From the NCBI GenBank assembly GCA_934131055.1, contig CAKOZB010000016.1, positions 1 to 16,646 of the forward strand: a DNA stretch of 16,646 bases, written 5' to 3'. Below the pieces are notes generated by a model, which saw only the letters and a program-made list of their open reading frames with translations, had not been told where the DNA came from and made no database searches. Both the position numbers and the translations under genes were made by a program. The DNA is from an uncultured Clostridia bacterium. GTDB taxonomy: Bacteria; Bacillota; Clostridia; TANB77; CAG-508. The first letter of the stretch is position 1, and each line of letters starts with the position of its first letter. Shown one piece after another: positions 8,401 through 15,355 of this stretch.

Positions 8401-9938
8401 TTGATAGAAAGGCTTTACCTCTACCAAAGGTTACGCATTTAGTAGATAGCGAGCACATTGATATTTCTTCGTTAAATTCCAATGAAGAGAAACTAACTCA
8501 AATTTGGAAGAGCATATTAAAAGTTGACAACATCGATGTAAATGATAATTTCTTCGATATTGGTGGAGATTCAATTTCTGCTATAAACATGCAAATTGAA
8601 GCATTAAAATATGGACTTGAATTTGAATATGCAGATATTTTTAACTATCCAACAATAAGGCAATTATCTAAAAAATTACCTAGTCCAGAAGAAAAATTTA
8701 TGAGTAATTACAATTATTCAAAAATAGACAAAATTCTTCAAAACAACTGTGTTGAAAATATTAAAAATATTAGTAAATATGATGTAAAAAATATTCTTTT
8801 AATTGGTGGTACAGGTTATTTAGGCGCACATATTATTTCTACATTCTTAAAGAATGAAACTGGTATTGTTTACTGTCTAATAAGACAGAAAAATGACGAG
8901 AGTCCTTTATACAGAATTAATAGAAGATTAGAATTTTACTTTGAAAAAGACTTCTTAAACAAATATTCTAATAGAATAAAAGTTATAAAAGGAGATATAA
9001 CGTCAAAGAATTTAGGTTTAACAGATGAAAATTATTCTAATCTTATCAAAAATATAGACACTGTAATAAATGCGGGAGCAATCGTAAAGCACTTCGGTCA
9101 AAAAGAAGAATTTGAAAACATTAATGTACTTGGTACTAAAAATGTAATAGAATTCTGTACTAGAAATAAAAAAAGATTATTGCATATATCTACAATGAGC
9201 GTTTCTGGATTTGGAGAAAAAGAAGAATTTTCGAATAATCCTGAAGAAGAAGGAACAAAAAAATTCAGTGAGCAGAACCTATATGTAGGTCAAAATATAA
9301 AAGGAATATATACAACAACTAAATTCAAGGCTGAAATTGCCGTGCTCGAAGCAATAAATAATGGATTAGATGCACAAATTTTAAGGATTGGAAACATTAC
9401 TAACAGATATTCTGATGGAAAATTCCAAATAAACATTAATGACAATGCTTTTGCAAGAAGAATAAAATCTTTTGTAGAAATTGGAGCCTTCCCAAAATAC
9501 ATGTTAACACATGCTATAGAGCTTACGCCAGTCGATGTTTGTGCAGAAGCTGTATTAAAAATATTGGAACACAACAGTCCATGTAACGTATTTCATTTAT
9601 ACGATACAAATCTATTGCCTATAAATATTTTTTATGATACTATACTAGAAAGAGGAATTAATTTAACCCCTGTTTCTAACACACTTATGACATATATAAT
9701 TAAAGGAATACTATCTGACGATTCTAAAAAATCAATCATTTCTGGAATTGTACAGGATTTAGATAAAGACAAAAAATTTACTTATATATCAAAAGTTGGA
9801 TTAGACGCTACATTTACTCAAAAGTATTTAGAAGCTATTGGCTTTAATTGGTCAACTTTCGACTCGGAATATGTTAATAAATGCTTCGATTATTTTGAAA
9901 ATGTTGGATTTATAGATAAAAATTTGGAGGAACACTAA
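2490..9938 (+). CDS. Dimodular NRPS, C-A-T-C-A-T-R, predicted to make an N-acyl dipeptide aldehyde
   Basis: A single uninterrupted 2,482-residue assembly line. C1 (about 5-440) has HHIISDS (132-138); with no upstream carrier it is probably a starter C domain accepting the acyl group. A1 (about 465-960) has YTSGSTGTPKG (606-616); pocket residues D651, A652, F655, W694, L718, G720, G744, T752, F753 and K936 read DAFWLGGTFK, one change from the known valine code. T1 carries the phosphopantetheine Ser990 in GGDSL. C2 has HHIVIDG (1172-1178). A2 has YTSGSTGTPKG (1636-1646) and code DIYTVGIVLK (ending K1970), which I cannot assign. T2 has Ser2028. The terminal reductase has the NAD(P)H motif GGTGYLG (2106-2112) and catalytic Tyr2274/Lys2278, so release should be reductive. 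There is no epimerase, methyltransferase or thioesterase domain. Domain order matches the aldehyde-forming NRPS family of gut Clostridia. The product is inferred. Confidence 0.95.
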   Translation: MNRKLYDLTNPQMNIWATEQYYNNTAVNNIGGTVLLKTKLNFNILQKAVANVLRKNDNFHIHITKENNAVKQYFEFEEYVPAIVEIKNLQELHKVESELCQESFDLLSSKQLFETKLFKLPNNHGGVIVVMHHIISDSWTLGLYCNEIVNEYQSLLDAENIESDSSLCGQFSYKSFIKEDIDYLNSDSFEKDKKYWNDVFETIPEVATVPSTVKKLTNKITCSAARQAFNISKQNSTKILDYCRKNRISVYNFLMAIYSIYIGRVSNLADFVIGTPILNRLNKANKQTNGMFVSTVPLRINIEQNSSFIDFSKKIGASCFSMLRHQRYPYQCILEDLRRKDSNIPNLYNIILSYQITSTVNDKIDCESHWIFNGNCADDMQIHIVDYNGSGTLSIFYDYKTSKYIKSEIKQMHERINHIIEQVLQDDSIDIENIEIVTPEEKLQILNEFNNTKTDYPRNISVIELFENQVKETPNKVAVVFEDSELTYDELNKKANQLANILITNKVKQDDVVGIFLDKSLEMIVSILAILKCGAIYLPIDIHYPDSRINYIIENSGATIVLTDTDTKKFNLNTINVSLNENFYKLSNTSNILRKFDAEAPAYIMYTSGSTGTPKGVLIENRSIVRLVKNTNFIKFNKNDRMLQTGSIVFDACTFEIWGALLNGLSLYIIKKEDLLNAHSLKNYIEKNKISIMWLTAPLFSTLCEENANIFNGVKYLLTGGDVLSPKHINKVRKYNPNLTVINGYGPTENTTFSCCFKIEKNYVDSVPIGGPIANSTCYVVSKSGSLQPVGVPGELWVGGDGVAKCYINNEEMTKQKFIKNYMDNDKVYKTGDLVKWLTDGTIQFIGRIDNQVKIRGFRVELSEVNNKILEFSNVKSSYTTIYTNNNEKFICSYIILKNGISTNELRRYLKEVLPIYMVPTYIVPMVSFPLNVNGKIDKNLLPTPTITTNENIISPRNKTDKTLVSILKKYLKLETVNLSNSFVELGGDSLSAINIIAEIENKLHVQLHIKDLLNMASIMDISDYIANTRTQNTAFVLEKATKMDLYPLSSAQRRIYYACKMVGDDTLVYNTPCALLINSILDSKKVEEAFKQIIEKQSSFRTIFVLDADEVKQKILDKVDFAISVFNNKSDEKNAIIKNFSKPFDLEKAPLLRVELHYLDNNQTLLLIDSHHIVIDGVSMNVLINEFFELYKGNACEETPFEYVDYSVWEKDFVKTDAYKKSEDYWITRFKDYGFEALNLPYDYTIPANKTYVGEKIFSNIPTTTFERVEAFARKYKVSSYTVFLSALYICLYKYTKQSDIVVGSPVANRGIIGTRNIIGMFVNNVAFRAKILPNQSISTFLKYVNDCILQDLENQAYPYDALLKSLHVPTDNSRNPLFDIMFSYQNQSNEINVDDNVSYLPVETNTSKFNITLEVVPKYGQINVEYRTDLFKKETINSFVEHYMFVLGQVLEDLSPSVSGINIITPSEQRVLDKFNATSGEIDRAPLCKLFEKQVEKTPDNIAVICDDKTLTYAELNTKANSLAHYLITRGIKSNDIVAIMTNRSLETIVCMIAILKAGGAFLNIDPTYPVDRTKYYIEDSKIEYVLTQKSLREKVEEIKNKIEIDLDNTEIYGKNFENPNVEIHEQDLSYIIYTSGSTGTPKGVMLNQIGLSNMVQAMTKVLDYLKDGPNHAIASVTSTPFDIFVYEIVVSLTHGMRVVMANNAEHRNPKLLDALIRKYKVDVMTVTPSLMKINYDNREPDTALAQVKNMVFGGEPLPEKFVKDLRALADDITIYNIYGPSEITVLSNVQNLDNEKEITVGPPILNTQMYILDSDMKQVPIGVIGEIYITGIQVGEGYIGKKELTEQRFLNNPFGPGKIYKSGDIGRWTFDGKIQCLGRIDNQIKLRGLRIELSEIEDEIAKMPGVSSCVVNKITLDNKECLCAYYVCDTDLTEQQIKENLRKFLPQYMIPTHVVKLDSMPYTINRKIDRKALPLPKVTHLVDSEHIDISSLNSNEEKLTQIWKSILKVDNIDVNDNFFDIGGDSISAINMQIEALKYGLEFEYADIFNYPTIRQLSKKLPSPEEKFMSNYNYSKIDKILQNNCVENIKNISKYDVKNILLIGGTGYLGAHIISTFLKNETGIVYCLIRQKNDESPLYRINRRLEFYFEKDFLNKYSNRIKVIKGDITSKNLGLTDENYSNLIKNIDTVINAGAIVKHFGQKEEFENINVLGTKNVIEFCTRNKKRLLHISTMSVSGFGEKEEFSNNPEEEGTKKFSEQNLYVGQNIKGIYTTTKFKAEIAVLEAINNGLDAQILRIGNITNRYSDGKFQININDNAFARRIKSFVEIGAFPKYMLTHAIELTPVDVCAEAVLKILEHNSPCNVFHLYDTNLLPINIFYDTILERGINLTPVSNTLMTYIIKGILSDDSKKSIISGIVQDLDKDKKFTYISKVGLDATFTQKYLEAIGFNWSTFDSEYVNKCFDYFENVGFIDKNLEEH
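9926..9930 (+). promoter_or_regulatory. Ribosome binding site of the sensor kinase, inside the NRPS 3' end
   Basis: GGAGG lies 7 nt before ATG 9938 and within the last codons of the NRPS. The stop and start codons share one base (TAATG, 9936-9940), an arrangement that favours translational coupling. Confidence 0.75.
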
Positions 9939-11755
9939 TGAATGAAATTTTTACACTACCACTGTTATCGCTAATAATTTCAGCGGCTTTAATTACTGGT
10001 TTGTTAGTATATGTATTAAAAATAAAAAATAAGACGTCCTTGCAGAATATTTTCTGCTTGGACCTACTTTGTGTATTTATTATATGTGTGGGAGTAATTT
10101 TGCAGGCAATACTTAGTAAATTGTGTAATATTCCTGCAATCAATTTTGAAAATTATATTTATATTGGTACATGTTTTTTGCCAGTATGTATTCTATTTAC
10201 TGGAAAAATCTTTAGTAATCCAAATTACAAATTAAAGAGAATCGATTTATTTACATTAATAATTCCTATCACTTCATTAATAATTTTATGGACAAATAAT
10301 TATCATCATTTATTCTATAAAGTATATTCTACAAATATTAGTAAATGTGTTTATGGAAATTGGCTTATAATTCACAATATATATTCATACACATTATTAT
10401 TAATTGGAATTATTTATATAATAAAAGCTTCTGGAAAGACCTCTGGTTTCTTTTCAAAACAATCTTTATTAATAATTGCTGGAATGAGCATTCCAATTGT
10501 GGTTAATGTACTTGGAACATTCAAAATTATACCAATGTCAGTTTTCATAACACCAATCTCATTTGCATTTGCCATGGTATTTTTTGCACTTGCAATTTTC
10601 AAATTCAAATTTTTAGGAATTGCTCCAATTGCTTTACGTACAGTAGTAAACAGAATGTCAGACAGTTATATAATTTTAAACGAAAATTATGTGGTTACAG
10701 ATTTTAATAACACCTTTTTAAATACATTTAAATTGAAAGATGAAAATATTAGGGATAAAAATATTATTAAATTTTTAGAACGTCATCCGGATTATGGTGT
10801 TGATATTGCTAAATTAAAACAATGCTTAAATACTGTAAAAGGACGAACAGAAACAGTATCTTATGAGCAAGAATCAATCAATTTTAACAAATACTTTACG
10901 ATTGAAATTAATAATATAATGGATAAAAATAATTTTCTTGGGATATTAATTTTATTTAAAGATATTACTCAGCATAAACAAGATATTCAAACAATTCAAA
11001 ACAATCAAGATATGCTTATGGAGAAAGAACGTTTAGCATCTTTAGGGCAATTGATAGGTGGAATTTCGCACAATTTAAAAACTCCTATAATGTCTATTTC
11101 TGGTGCAGCCGAAGGACTTACAGATTTAATTAATGAATATGATGCTTCAATTGGTGATCCAGAAGTAACGAATGATGATCACCATGCAATTGCAAATGAT
11201 ATGAGAGAATGGATAACAAAGATTCACTCATATACAGCATATATGTCAGACATTATTACAGCCGTTAAAGGTCAAGCTGTTAATCTTTCTGAGAATGAGA
11301 ATAATGTATTTACAGTAGACGAATTATTCAAGAGAGTTAATATATTGATGAAACACGAAATCAGCAATGCTTCTTTAACACTTACATTAGATATACAAGT
11401 TCCATCCACAATAACACTTGTAGGCGATATAAACAGTCTAGTGCAAGTTATAAACAATCTAATAACAAATGCAATTCAGTCTTACAATGGACGTAAAGGT
11501 GAAGAAATAAAAGTCTTAGCACAGAAATTAGATAATAACTTAATTATCTCTGTAATAGACCATGGCTGTGGAATGACAAAAGAAGTACAAGACAAATTAT
11601 TTAACACAATGATAACTACCAAAGGAAAAAATGGTACTGGACTCGGAATGTTTATGTCTTACTCTACAATAAAAGGTCATTTTAATGGAGATATAACATT
11701 TGAAACAGAAATAAATAAAGGTACAACCTTTAATGTAATACTTCCTTTGCAATAA
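9938..11755 (+). CDS. 7TM-PAS sensor histidine kinase co-transcribed with the NRPS
   Basis: A 605-residue membrane sensor kinase. About seven hydrophobic segments (near 7-27, 38-61, 73-92, 103-118, 146-163, 175-195, 200-221) match the N-terminal 7TM sensor region of histidine kinases. A PAS-like domain follows (about 235-345, with VVTDFNNTF and LILFKDITQ), then HisKA with the phospho-acceptor His378 in SHNLKTP, and a HATPase domain with N-box NNLITNAIQ, G1 DHGCGM and G2 GTGLGM near the C-terminus. It should sense a membrane-soluble or external signal and phosphorylate a response regulator. The residue after His378 is Asn, not the usual Glu/Asp. The start overlaps the NRPS stop by one base and has a strong GGAGG site, so it belongs to the biosynthetic operon. 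The likely partner is the regulator at 11833. The signal is unknown; the NRPS product or its metabolic inputs are candidates. Confidence 0.93.
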   Translation: MNEIFTLPLLSLIISAALITGLLVYVLKIKNKTSLQNIFCLDLLCVFIICVGVILQAILSKLCNIPAINFENYIYIGTCFLPVCILFTGKIFSNPNYKLKRIDLFTLIIPITSLIILWTNNYHHLFYKVYSTNISKCVYGNWLIIHNIYSYTLLLIGIIYIIKASGKTSGFFSKQSLLIIAGMSIPIVVNVLGTFKIIPMSVFITPISFAFAMVFFALAIFKFKFLGIAPIALRTVVNRMSDSYIILNENYVVTDFNNTFLNTFKLKDENIRDKNIIKFLERHPDYGVDIAKLKQCLNTVKGRTETVSYEQESINFNKYFTIEINNIMDKNNFLGILILFKDITQHKQDIQTIQNNQDMLMEKERLASLGQLIGGISHNLKTPIMSISGAAEGLTDLINEYDASIGDPEVTNDDHHAIANDMREWITKIHSYTAYMSDIITAVKGQAVNLSENENNVFTVDELFKRVNILMKHEISNASLTLTLDIQVPSTITLVGDINSLVQVINNLITNAIQSYNGRKGEEIKVLAQKLDNNLIISVIDHGCGMTKEVQDKLFNTMITTKGKNGTGLGMFMSYSTIKGHFNGDITFETEINKGTTFNVILPLQ

Positions 11756-11791
11756 ATTTTTCATAATTTATTGCATTTTTATTTTTTTATT
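11748..11791 (+). terminator. AT-rich intrinsic terminator or attenuator at the end of the NRPS operon
   Basis: TGCAATAAATT (11748-11758) pairs perfectly with AATTTATTGCA (11765-11775) across a 6-nt loop, giving an 11-bp stem followed by a T-rich tract (11776-11790). The kinase stop codon (11753-11755) lies inside the left arm. Only two of the 11 pairs are G-C, so termination is probably partial and some transcripts may read into the response regulator gene. Confidence 0.55.
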
Positions 11792-11799
11792 ATTATAAT
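11771..11799 (+). promoter_or_regulatory. Promoter of the HD-GYP response regulator
   Basis: TTGCAT (11771-11776) and a perfect TATAAT (11794-11799) are separated by exactly 17 nt. A start near 11806 would give a leader of about 27 nt containing the GAGG ribosome site (11821-11824). The -35 box is embedded in the right arm of the preceding terminator hairpin, and the spacer is its U-tract. Confidence 0.6.
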
Positions 11800-11832
11800 A
11801 GCATCAGTAATTTTATTTTTGAGGTATCTATT

Positions 11833-12885
11833 ATGAGAAAAAACATGATAACAGCAGAGTCAAATGGTTACAAAATTATCGTTGTCGATGACGAACAAGG
11901 TATTGTTGACTCACTATCTATTTTTTTAAAACGTTCAGGTTATGATTTCACTGGTTTAACGAATCCATTGGAAGCTATTGAACGTGTGCGTAATGAGCAT
12001 TTTGATATGATGATTCTTGACTTTATGATGGACCCAATTCACGGTGATGAAGTTGTAGAAGAAATACGAAAATTTAATAAAGACTTATATATTTTATTGC
12101 TTACAGGTCATAAGGATTTAGCTCCACCTCTTGAAACAATTAAAAGGTTGGAGATTCAAGGATATTGTGAAAAAAGTGATAAATTTGATCAATTATTATT
12201 ATTGATTGAGTCAGGAATAAAATCAATTGAACAAATGAATACAATAAAAACAATAAATGAACAATTACACGATAAAAATGAAGAACTTGAGAGAGCTTAT
12301 CTAGATACAATTGGAATACTTCGTCAAACTGTTGAAGCAAAAGATCCTTATACAAGAGGACATTCTGATAGGGTCTCTGAATATTCTGTCTTAATTGGAA
12401 AAAAATTAGGATTAGATGAGAAAACACTTCATATTTTAAAAATTGGTGGCTTATTCCATGATATTGGTAAAATAGGAATACCAGATAGTATTCTTTTAAA
12501 AGAATCAAAATTAAGTGATGAAGAATATTCTCAGATAAAAAATCATCCAATGATTGGCGTGCATATGTTAGGTGATGCAGCAATTTTCACAGATATATTG
12601 CCTATTGTAAAACATCATCATGAGCGTTATGATGGACGTGGCTACCCTAGTCAATTGGTTGGAGATGATATTCCTTATGTAGCTAGAATTGCTGCAGTTG
12701 CCGACACTTTTGATGCTATGACTTCAAAAAGATCTTATAGAGATTCATTGCCTATAGATGTAGTTAGAGCAGAAATAGAAAGATGTTCTGGTACACAGTT
12801 TGATCCAAACATAGCAAAAGTTTTCCTTGATATAATGGATAACGATTTTGACTTAATACGTGAAATACAGGAAAAATACAAATAA
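11833..12885 (+). CDS. Response regulator with HD-GYP domain, predicted cyclic-di-GMP phosphodiesterase
   Basis: 350 residues. The N-terminal receiver domain (about 14-130) has acidic-pocket residues Asp19/Asp20, phospho-acceptor Asp63 in MMILDFMM, Thr91 in LLLTGH and the conserved Lys114, here followed by Ser instead of the usual Pro. A helical linker, probably a coiled coil (about 130-158), leads to an HD-GYP domain with the metal-binding HDIGK (209-213), HHERYDGRGYP (262-272) and ADTFDAMTS downstream. All signature residues are present, so it should be an active enzyme that hydrolyses cyclic-di-GMP when switched by phosphorylation. There is no DNA-binding domain. ATG 11833 is supported by GAGG 8 nt upstream. 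It lies 77 nt after the sensor kinase with its own promoter, and is the obvious cognate partner. Function is firm at family level; pairing is inferred from position. Confidence 0.93.
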   Translation: MRKNMITAESNGYKIIVVDDEQGIVDSLSIFLKRSGYDFTGLTNPLEAIERVRNEHFDMMILDFMMDPIHGDEVVEEIRKFNKDLYILLLTGHKDLAPPLETIKRLEIQGYCEKSDKFDQLLLLIESGIKSIEQMNTIKTINEQLHDKNEELERAYLDTIGILRQTVEAKDPYTRGHSDRVSEYSVLIGKKLGLDEKTLHILKIGGLFHDIGKIGIPDSILLKESKLSDEEYSQIKNHPMIGVHMLGDAAIFTDILPIVKHHHERYDGRGYPSQLVGDDIPYVARIAAVADTFDAMTSKRSYRDSLPIDVVRAEIERCSGTQFDPNIAKVFLDIMDNDFDLIREIQEKYK

Positions 12886-12900
12886 ACATTAATTATGTTA

Positions 12901-12934
12901 AAAAGCTTCAGTCTATTGAAGCTTTTATTTTTTA
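12901..12934 (+). terminator. Intrinsic terminator after the response regulator
   Basis: AAAAGCTTCA (12901-12910) and TGAAGCTTTT (12917-12926) form a perfect 10-bp stem with a 6-nt loop, followed by a T-rich run. It begins 16 nt after the stop codon and closes the plus-strand block. The remaining convergent gap to 13064 is AT-rich and holds no gene that I can see. Confidence 0.85.
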
Positions 12935-13064
12935 ATATTATTTATACCATAATACATCTTTATTTTAAATATATAAAAAAATTTCTAATACTCTTTTTTA
13001 TACGAATATGCCCCGGCAATATATAACGTGTCGAGGCTTTACGAAATATGAATTTTTCATTTTT

Positions 13065-15245
13065 CTATTTTATTTTCATACTTAATTTTACTTTTTGTCT
13101 TTCTTGGTCTATTCCAATTACTTGTACTTTTACTACATCACCAACAGATACTACATCAGAAGGGTTTTTTACATAATTTTCACTCATTTCTGAAATATGT
13201 ACTAATCCATCATGCTTTACTCCAACATCTACAAAAGCTCCAAAATCCGTTACATTTCTTACAGTTCCAGTCAAAATCATGCCATCTCTTAAATCTTCAA
13301 ACTTAAGTACGTCTGCCCTTAAAATAGGCTTAGGCATCTCTTCTCTTGGATCTCTTCCTGGTTTCATCAATTCATTTATAATATCTTGCAAAGTTGGCTC
13401 CCCAACATTTAACTCTGTTGCTAGTTCTCTGATATTTTTACTGCTATTTAATTCAGCAAGCTCAGACTTAATCTCTACAAATTTTTCTTTATTTGTTAAA
13501 TCATTTAATTTATATCCAATCCTACTTAATAAATTTTCTGCAACACTGTAACTCTCTGGGTGAACTCCTGTAATTTCTAATGGATTTTTTCCATCTGGCA
13601 CTCTAATAAAACCTGCACATTGCTCATATGCAACCTTGCCAAGCTTTGGAACTTTTAAAAGCTCTTTTCTCTCCTTTAATTTTCCATTCTCTTCCCTATA
13701 CTTCACAATGTTCTTAGCAATACCATTGTTAATTCCAGATACATATGACAAAAGTGATGGTGTAGCCGTGTTTATGTCTACGCCTACGCTATTTACAGCA
13801 TCTTCTACAACGCCAGTTAAACTCTGCTCTAAGTTCTTTTGATTTACATCATGTTGGTACTGTCCAACACCAATGGCCTTAGGGTCTATCTTTACAAGCT
13901 CTGCCAATGGGTCCTGAAGTCTACGGGCAATTGAGATTGCTCCTCTTAGAGAAACATTAATATTTGGATATTCTTCTGTTGCAAGTTTTGATGCAGAATA
14001 TACAGAAGCGCCTGCCTCAGATACAATTACGTAAACTAAATCTTTATTATATTTTTCTTTAATCTCGGCAATTAAATCAGATACAAATTGCTCCGATTCC
14101 CTTGAGGCCGTTCCATTTCCAATTGCAAACATGTCCACATTGTATTTTGCAATTAATTTTGTTAATTCTTTTTTAGCTCCCTCAATATCATTCTGTGGTT
14201 CTGTTGGGTATACTGTTGTAGTATCAAGTACTTTACCAGTCTCATCAATTACGGCAATCTTGCAACCAGTTCTATACGCTGGATCAAATCCAATAACTGT
14301 TTTGCCTTTTATCGGACTAGTTAGCAATAATTGTTTTGCATTTTTTCCAAAAACCTTTATTGCTTGCTCTTCAGCCTTTTCTGTTAAATCTGACCTAATT
14401 TCTCTATCTATTGATGGCTCAATTAATCTTGAAAAACTATCTTCAACACAAGCCGTCAATAAATTTGCATACTTACTCTTTCTATCCTTAATTATATCAT
14501 TTTCAATTAATTCCAATATTTTTTCAGTAGGCTTTTCTATTTTTACTTTTAAAAACTCTTCTTTTTCGCCTCTATTAATTGCCAATATTCTATGGCTTGG
14601 AATTCTGTTAACCTTTTCTGCAAAATCATAGTACATTTCATAACTCGATTTTTCCTCTGGTTTAGCTGCTTTCGTCGTTATAAATCCTTCCCTATAACAA
14701 ATTTGCTTAATTTGTTTTCTATATTTAGGCTCATCTGAAATGGCTTCTGCAATAATATCTAATGCTCCACTCCTGGCATCTTCTTCAGCATTTACGCCTT
14801 TTTCTTCATTAATAAAGCTCTTGGCTACTTCATCAATATCTACACTTGAATCTTGTCCTAATATTATTTTTGCAAGTTCTTCCAAACCCTTTTCCTTGGC
14901 AATAGTAGCTCTTGTTCTCTTCTTTTGCTTATAAGGTCTATAAATATCTTCTACATCAGCAAGAGTCTTGCTTTGTTCCAAATTCTTCACAATCTCATCA
15001 TTAAGTTTTCCTTGTGAATCAATAGATTTTATAACCTCTTGCTTTCTCTCTTCTAAATTTCTTAAATATGTGAGTCTTTCACCAAGGTTTCTTAACTGCT
15101 CGTCCGAAAGACCTCCAGTTGCTTCCTTTCTATATCTCGCAATAAATGGAATAGTATTTCCATCATCAATCAATTTTATAGTACTATCAACTTGGCTCTT
15201 TTTTACGCCCAATTCATCTGCTATAATTTCTGATATTTTATCCAT
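13065..15245 (-). CDS. tex: Tex, transcription accessory protein / S1 RNA-binding protein
   Basis: The 726-residue protein matches the Tex family in length and order. A helical N-terminal Tex region comes first (about 1-190, with FIARYRKEATGGLSDEQLR). Next is a YqgF/RNase H-like domain beginning at GKTVIGFDPAYRTGCK (Asp321), then a helix-hairpin-helix pair (about 493-560, TPSLLSYVSGINNGIAKNIV), and a C-terminal S1 domain (about 655-722, GTVRNVTDFGAFVDVGVKHD). Tex is a cytoplasmic nucleic-acid-binding protein linked to transcription and RNA handling. ATG 15245 is supported by AAAGAGG 7 nt upstream. The gene converges on the response regulator and has its own promoter, so it is probably unrelated to the NRPS pathway. 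Nothing looks truncated or shifted. Confidence 0.95.
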   Translation of the reverse strand: MDKISEIIADELGVKKSQVDSTIKLIDDGNTIPFIARYRKEATGGLSDEQLRNLGERLTYLRNLEERKQEVIKSIDSQGKLNDEIVKNLEQSKTLADVEDIYRPYKQKKRTRATIAKEKGLEELAKIILGQDSSVDIDEVAKSFINEEKGVNAEEDARSGALDIIAEAISDEPKYRKQIKQICYREGFITTKAAKPEEKSSYEMYYDFAEKVNRIPSHRILAINRGEKEEFLKVKIEKPTEKILELIENDIIKDRKSKYANLLTACVEDSFSRLIEPSIDREIRSDLTEKAEEQAIKVFGKNAKQLLLTSPIKGKTVIGFDPAYRTGCKIAVIDETGKVLDTTTVYPTEPQNDIEGAKKELTKLIAKYNVDMFAIGNGTASRESEQFVSDLIAEIKEKYNKDLVYVIVSEAGASVYSASKLATEEYPNINVSLRGAISIARRLQDPLAELVKIDPKAIGVGQYQHDVNQKNLEQSLTGVVEDAVNSVGVDINTATPSLLSYVSGINNGIAKNIVKYREENGKLKERKELLKVPKLGKVAYEQCAGFIRVPDGKNPLEITGVHPESYSVAENLLSRIGYKLNDLTNKEKFVEIKSELAELNSSKNIRELATELNVGEPTLQDIINELMKPGRDPREEMPKPILRADVLKFEDLRDGMILTGTVRNVTDFGAFVDVGVKHDGLVHISEMSENYVKNPSDVVSVGDVVKVQVIGIDQERQKVKLSMKIK

Positions 15246-15277
15246 TATTCTACCTCTTTCCTAATCAAGTTTTCCTT

Positions 15278-15306
15278 AATATATCACAATATTTTCTAAA
15301 ATTAAA
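15278..15306 (-). promoter_or_regulatory. Candidate extended -10 promoter for tex
   Basis: On the minus strand TATATT (15278-15283) is preceded by TG one base upstream (extended -10). A weak -35, TTTAAT (15301-15306), lies 17 nt further up. The start would be near 15271, with a leader of about 25 nt. It lies just downstream of the ABC-F terminator, giving tex its own transcript. Confidence 0.45.
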
Positions 15307-15315
15307 GCGAACAAT

Positions 15316-15355
15316 AAAAAAGAATCTAAATTGCTATTCAATAAAGACTCTTTTT
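15316..15355 (-). terminator. Intrinsic terminator of the ABC-F gene
   Basis: Read on the minus strand, AAAAAGAGTCT (15345-15355) pairs with AGATTCTTTTT (15317-15327) with one G-U wobble, giving an 11-bp stem with a 17-nt loop that ends in a T-run. On the plus strand the same position would be an A-C mismatch, so the element is best read as serving the ABC-F gene, whose stop is about 75 nt upstream of it. Confidence 0.65.

Noticed and set aside
12140..12583. 147-codon open frame on the minus strand inside the HD-GYP gene
   Set aside because: It is fully inside a well-supported gene, has no recognisable domain or ribosome site, and is explained by low stop-codon density opposite the coding strand.
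13003..13043. GC-containing imperfect inverted repeat (GCCCCG at 13010-13015 and CGAGGC at 13032-13037) just downstream of tex
   Set aside because: The stem is only about 6 bp with a G-U wobble on the minus strand, the loop is long, and no U-tract follows in that direction, so I did not call it a terminator. It stands out only by its local GC content.
14131..14631. 166-codon open frame on the plus strand inside tex
   Set aside because: It is antisense to conserved Tex domains, hydrophobic by codon complementarity only, and resembles no known protein.
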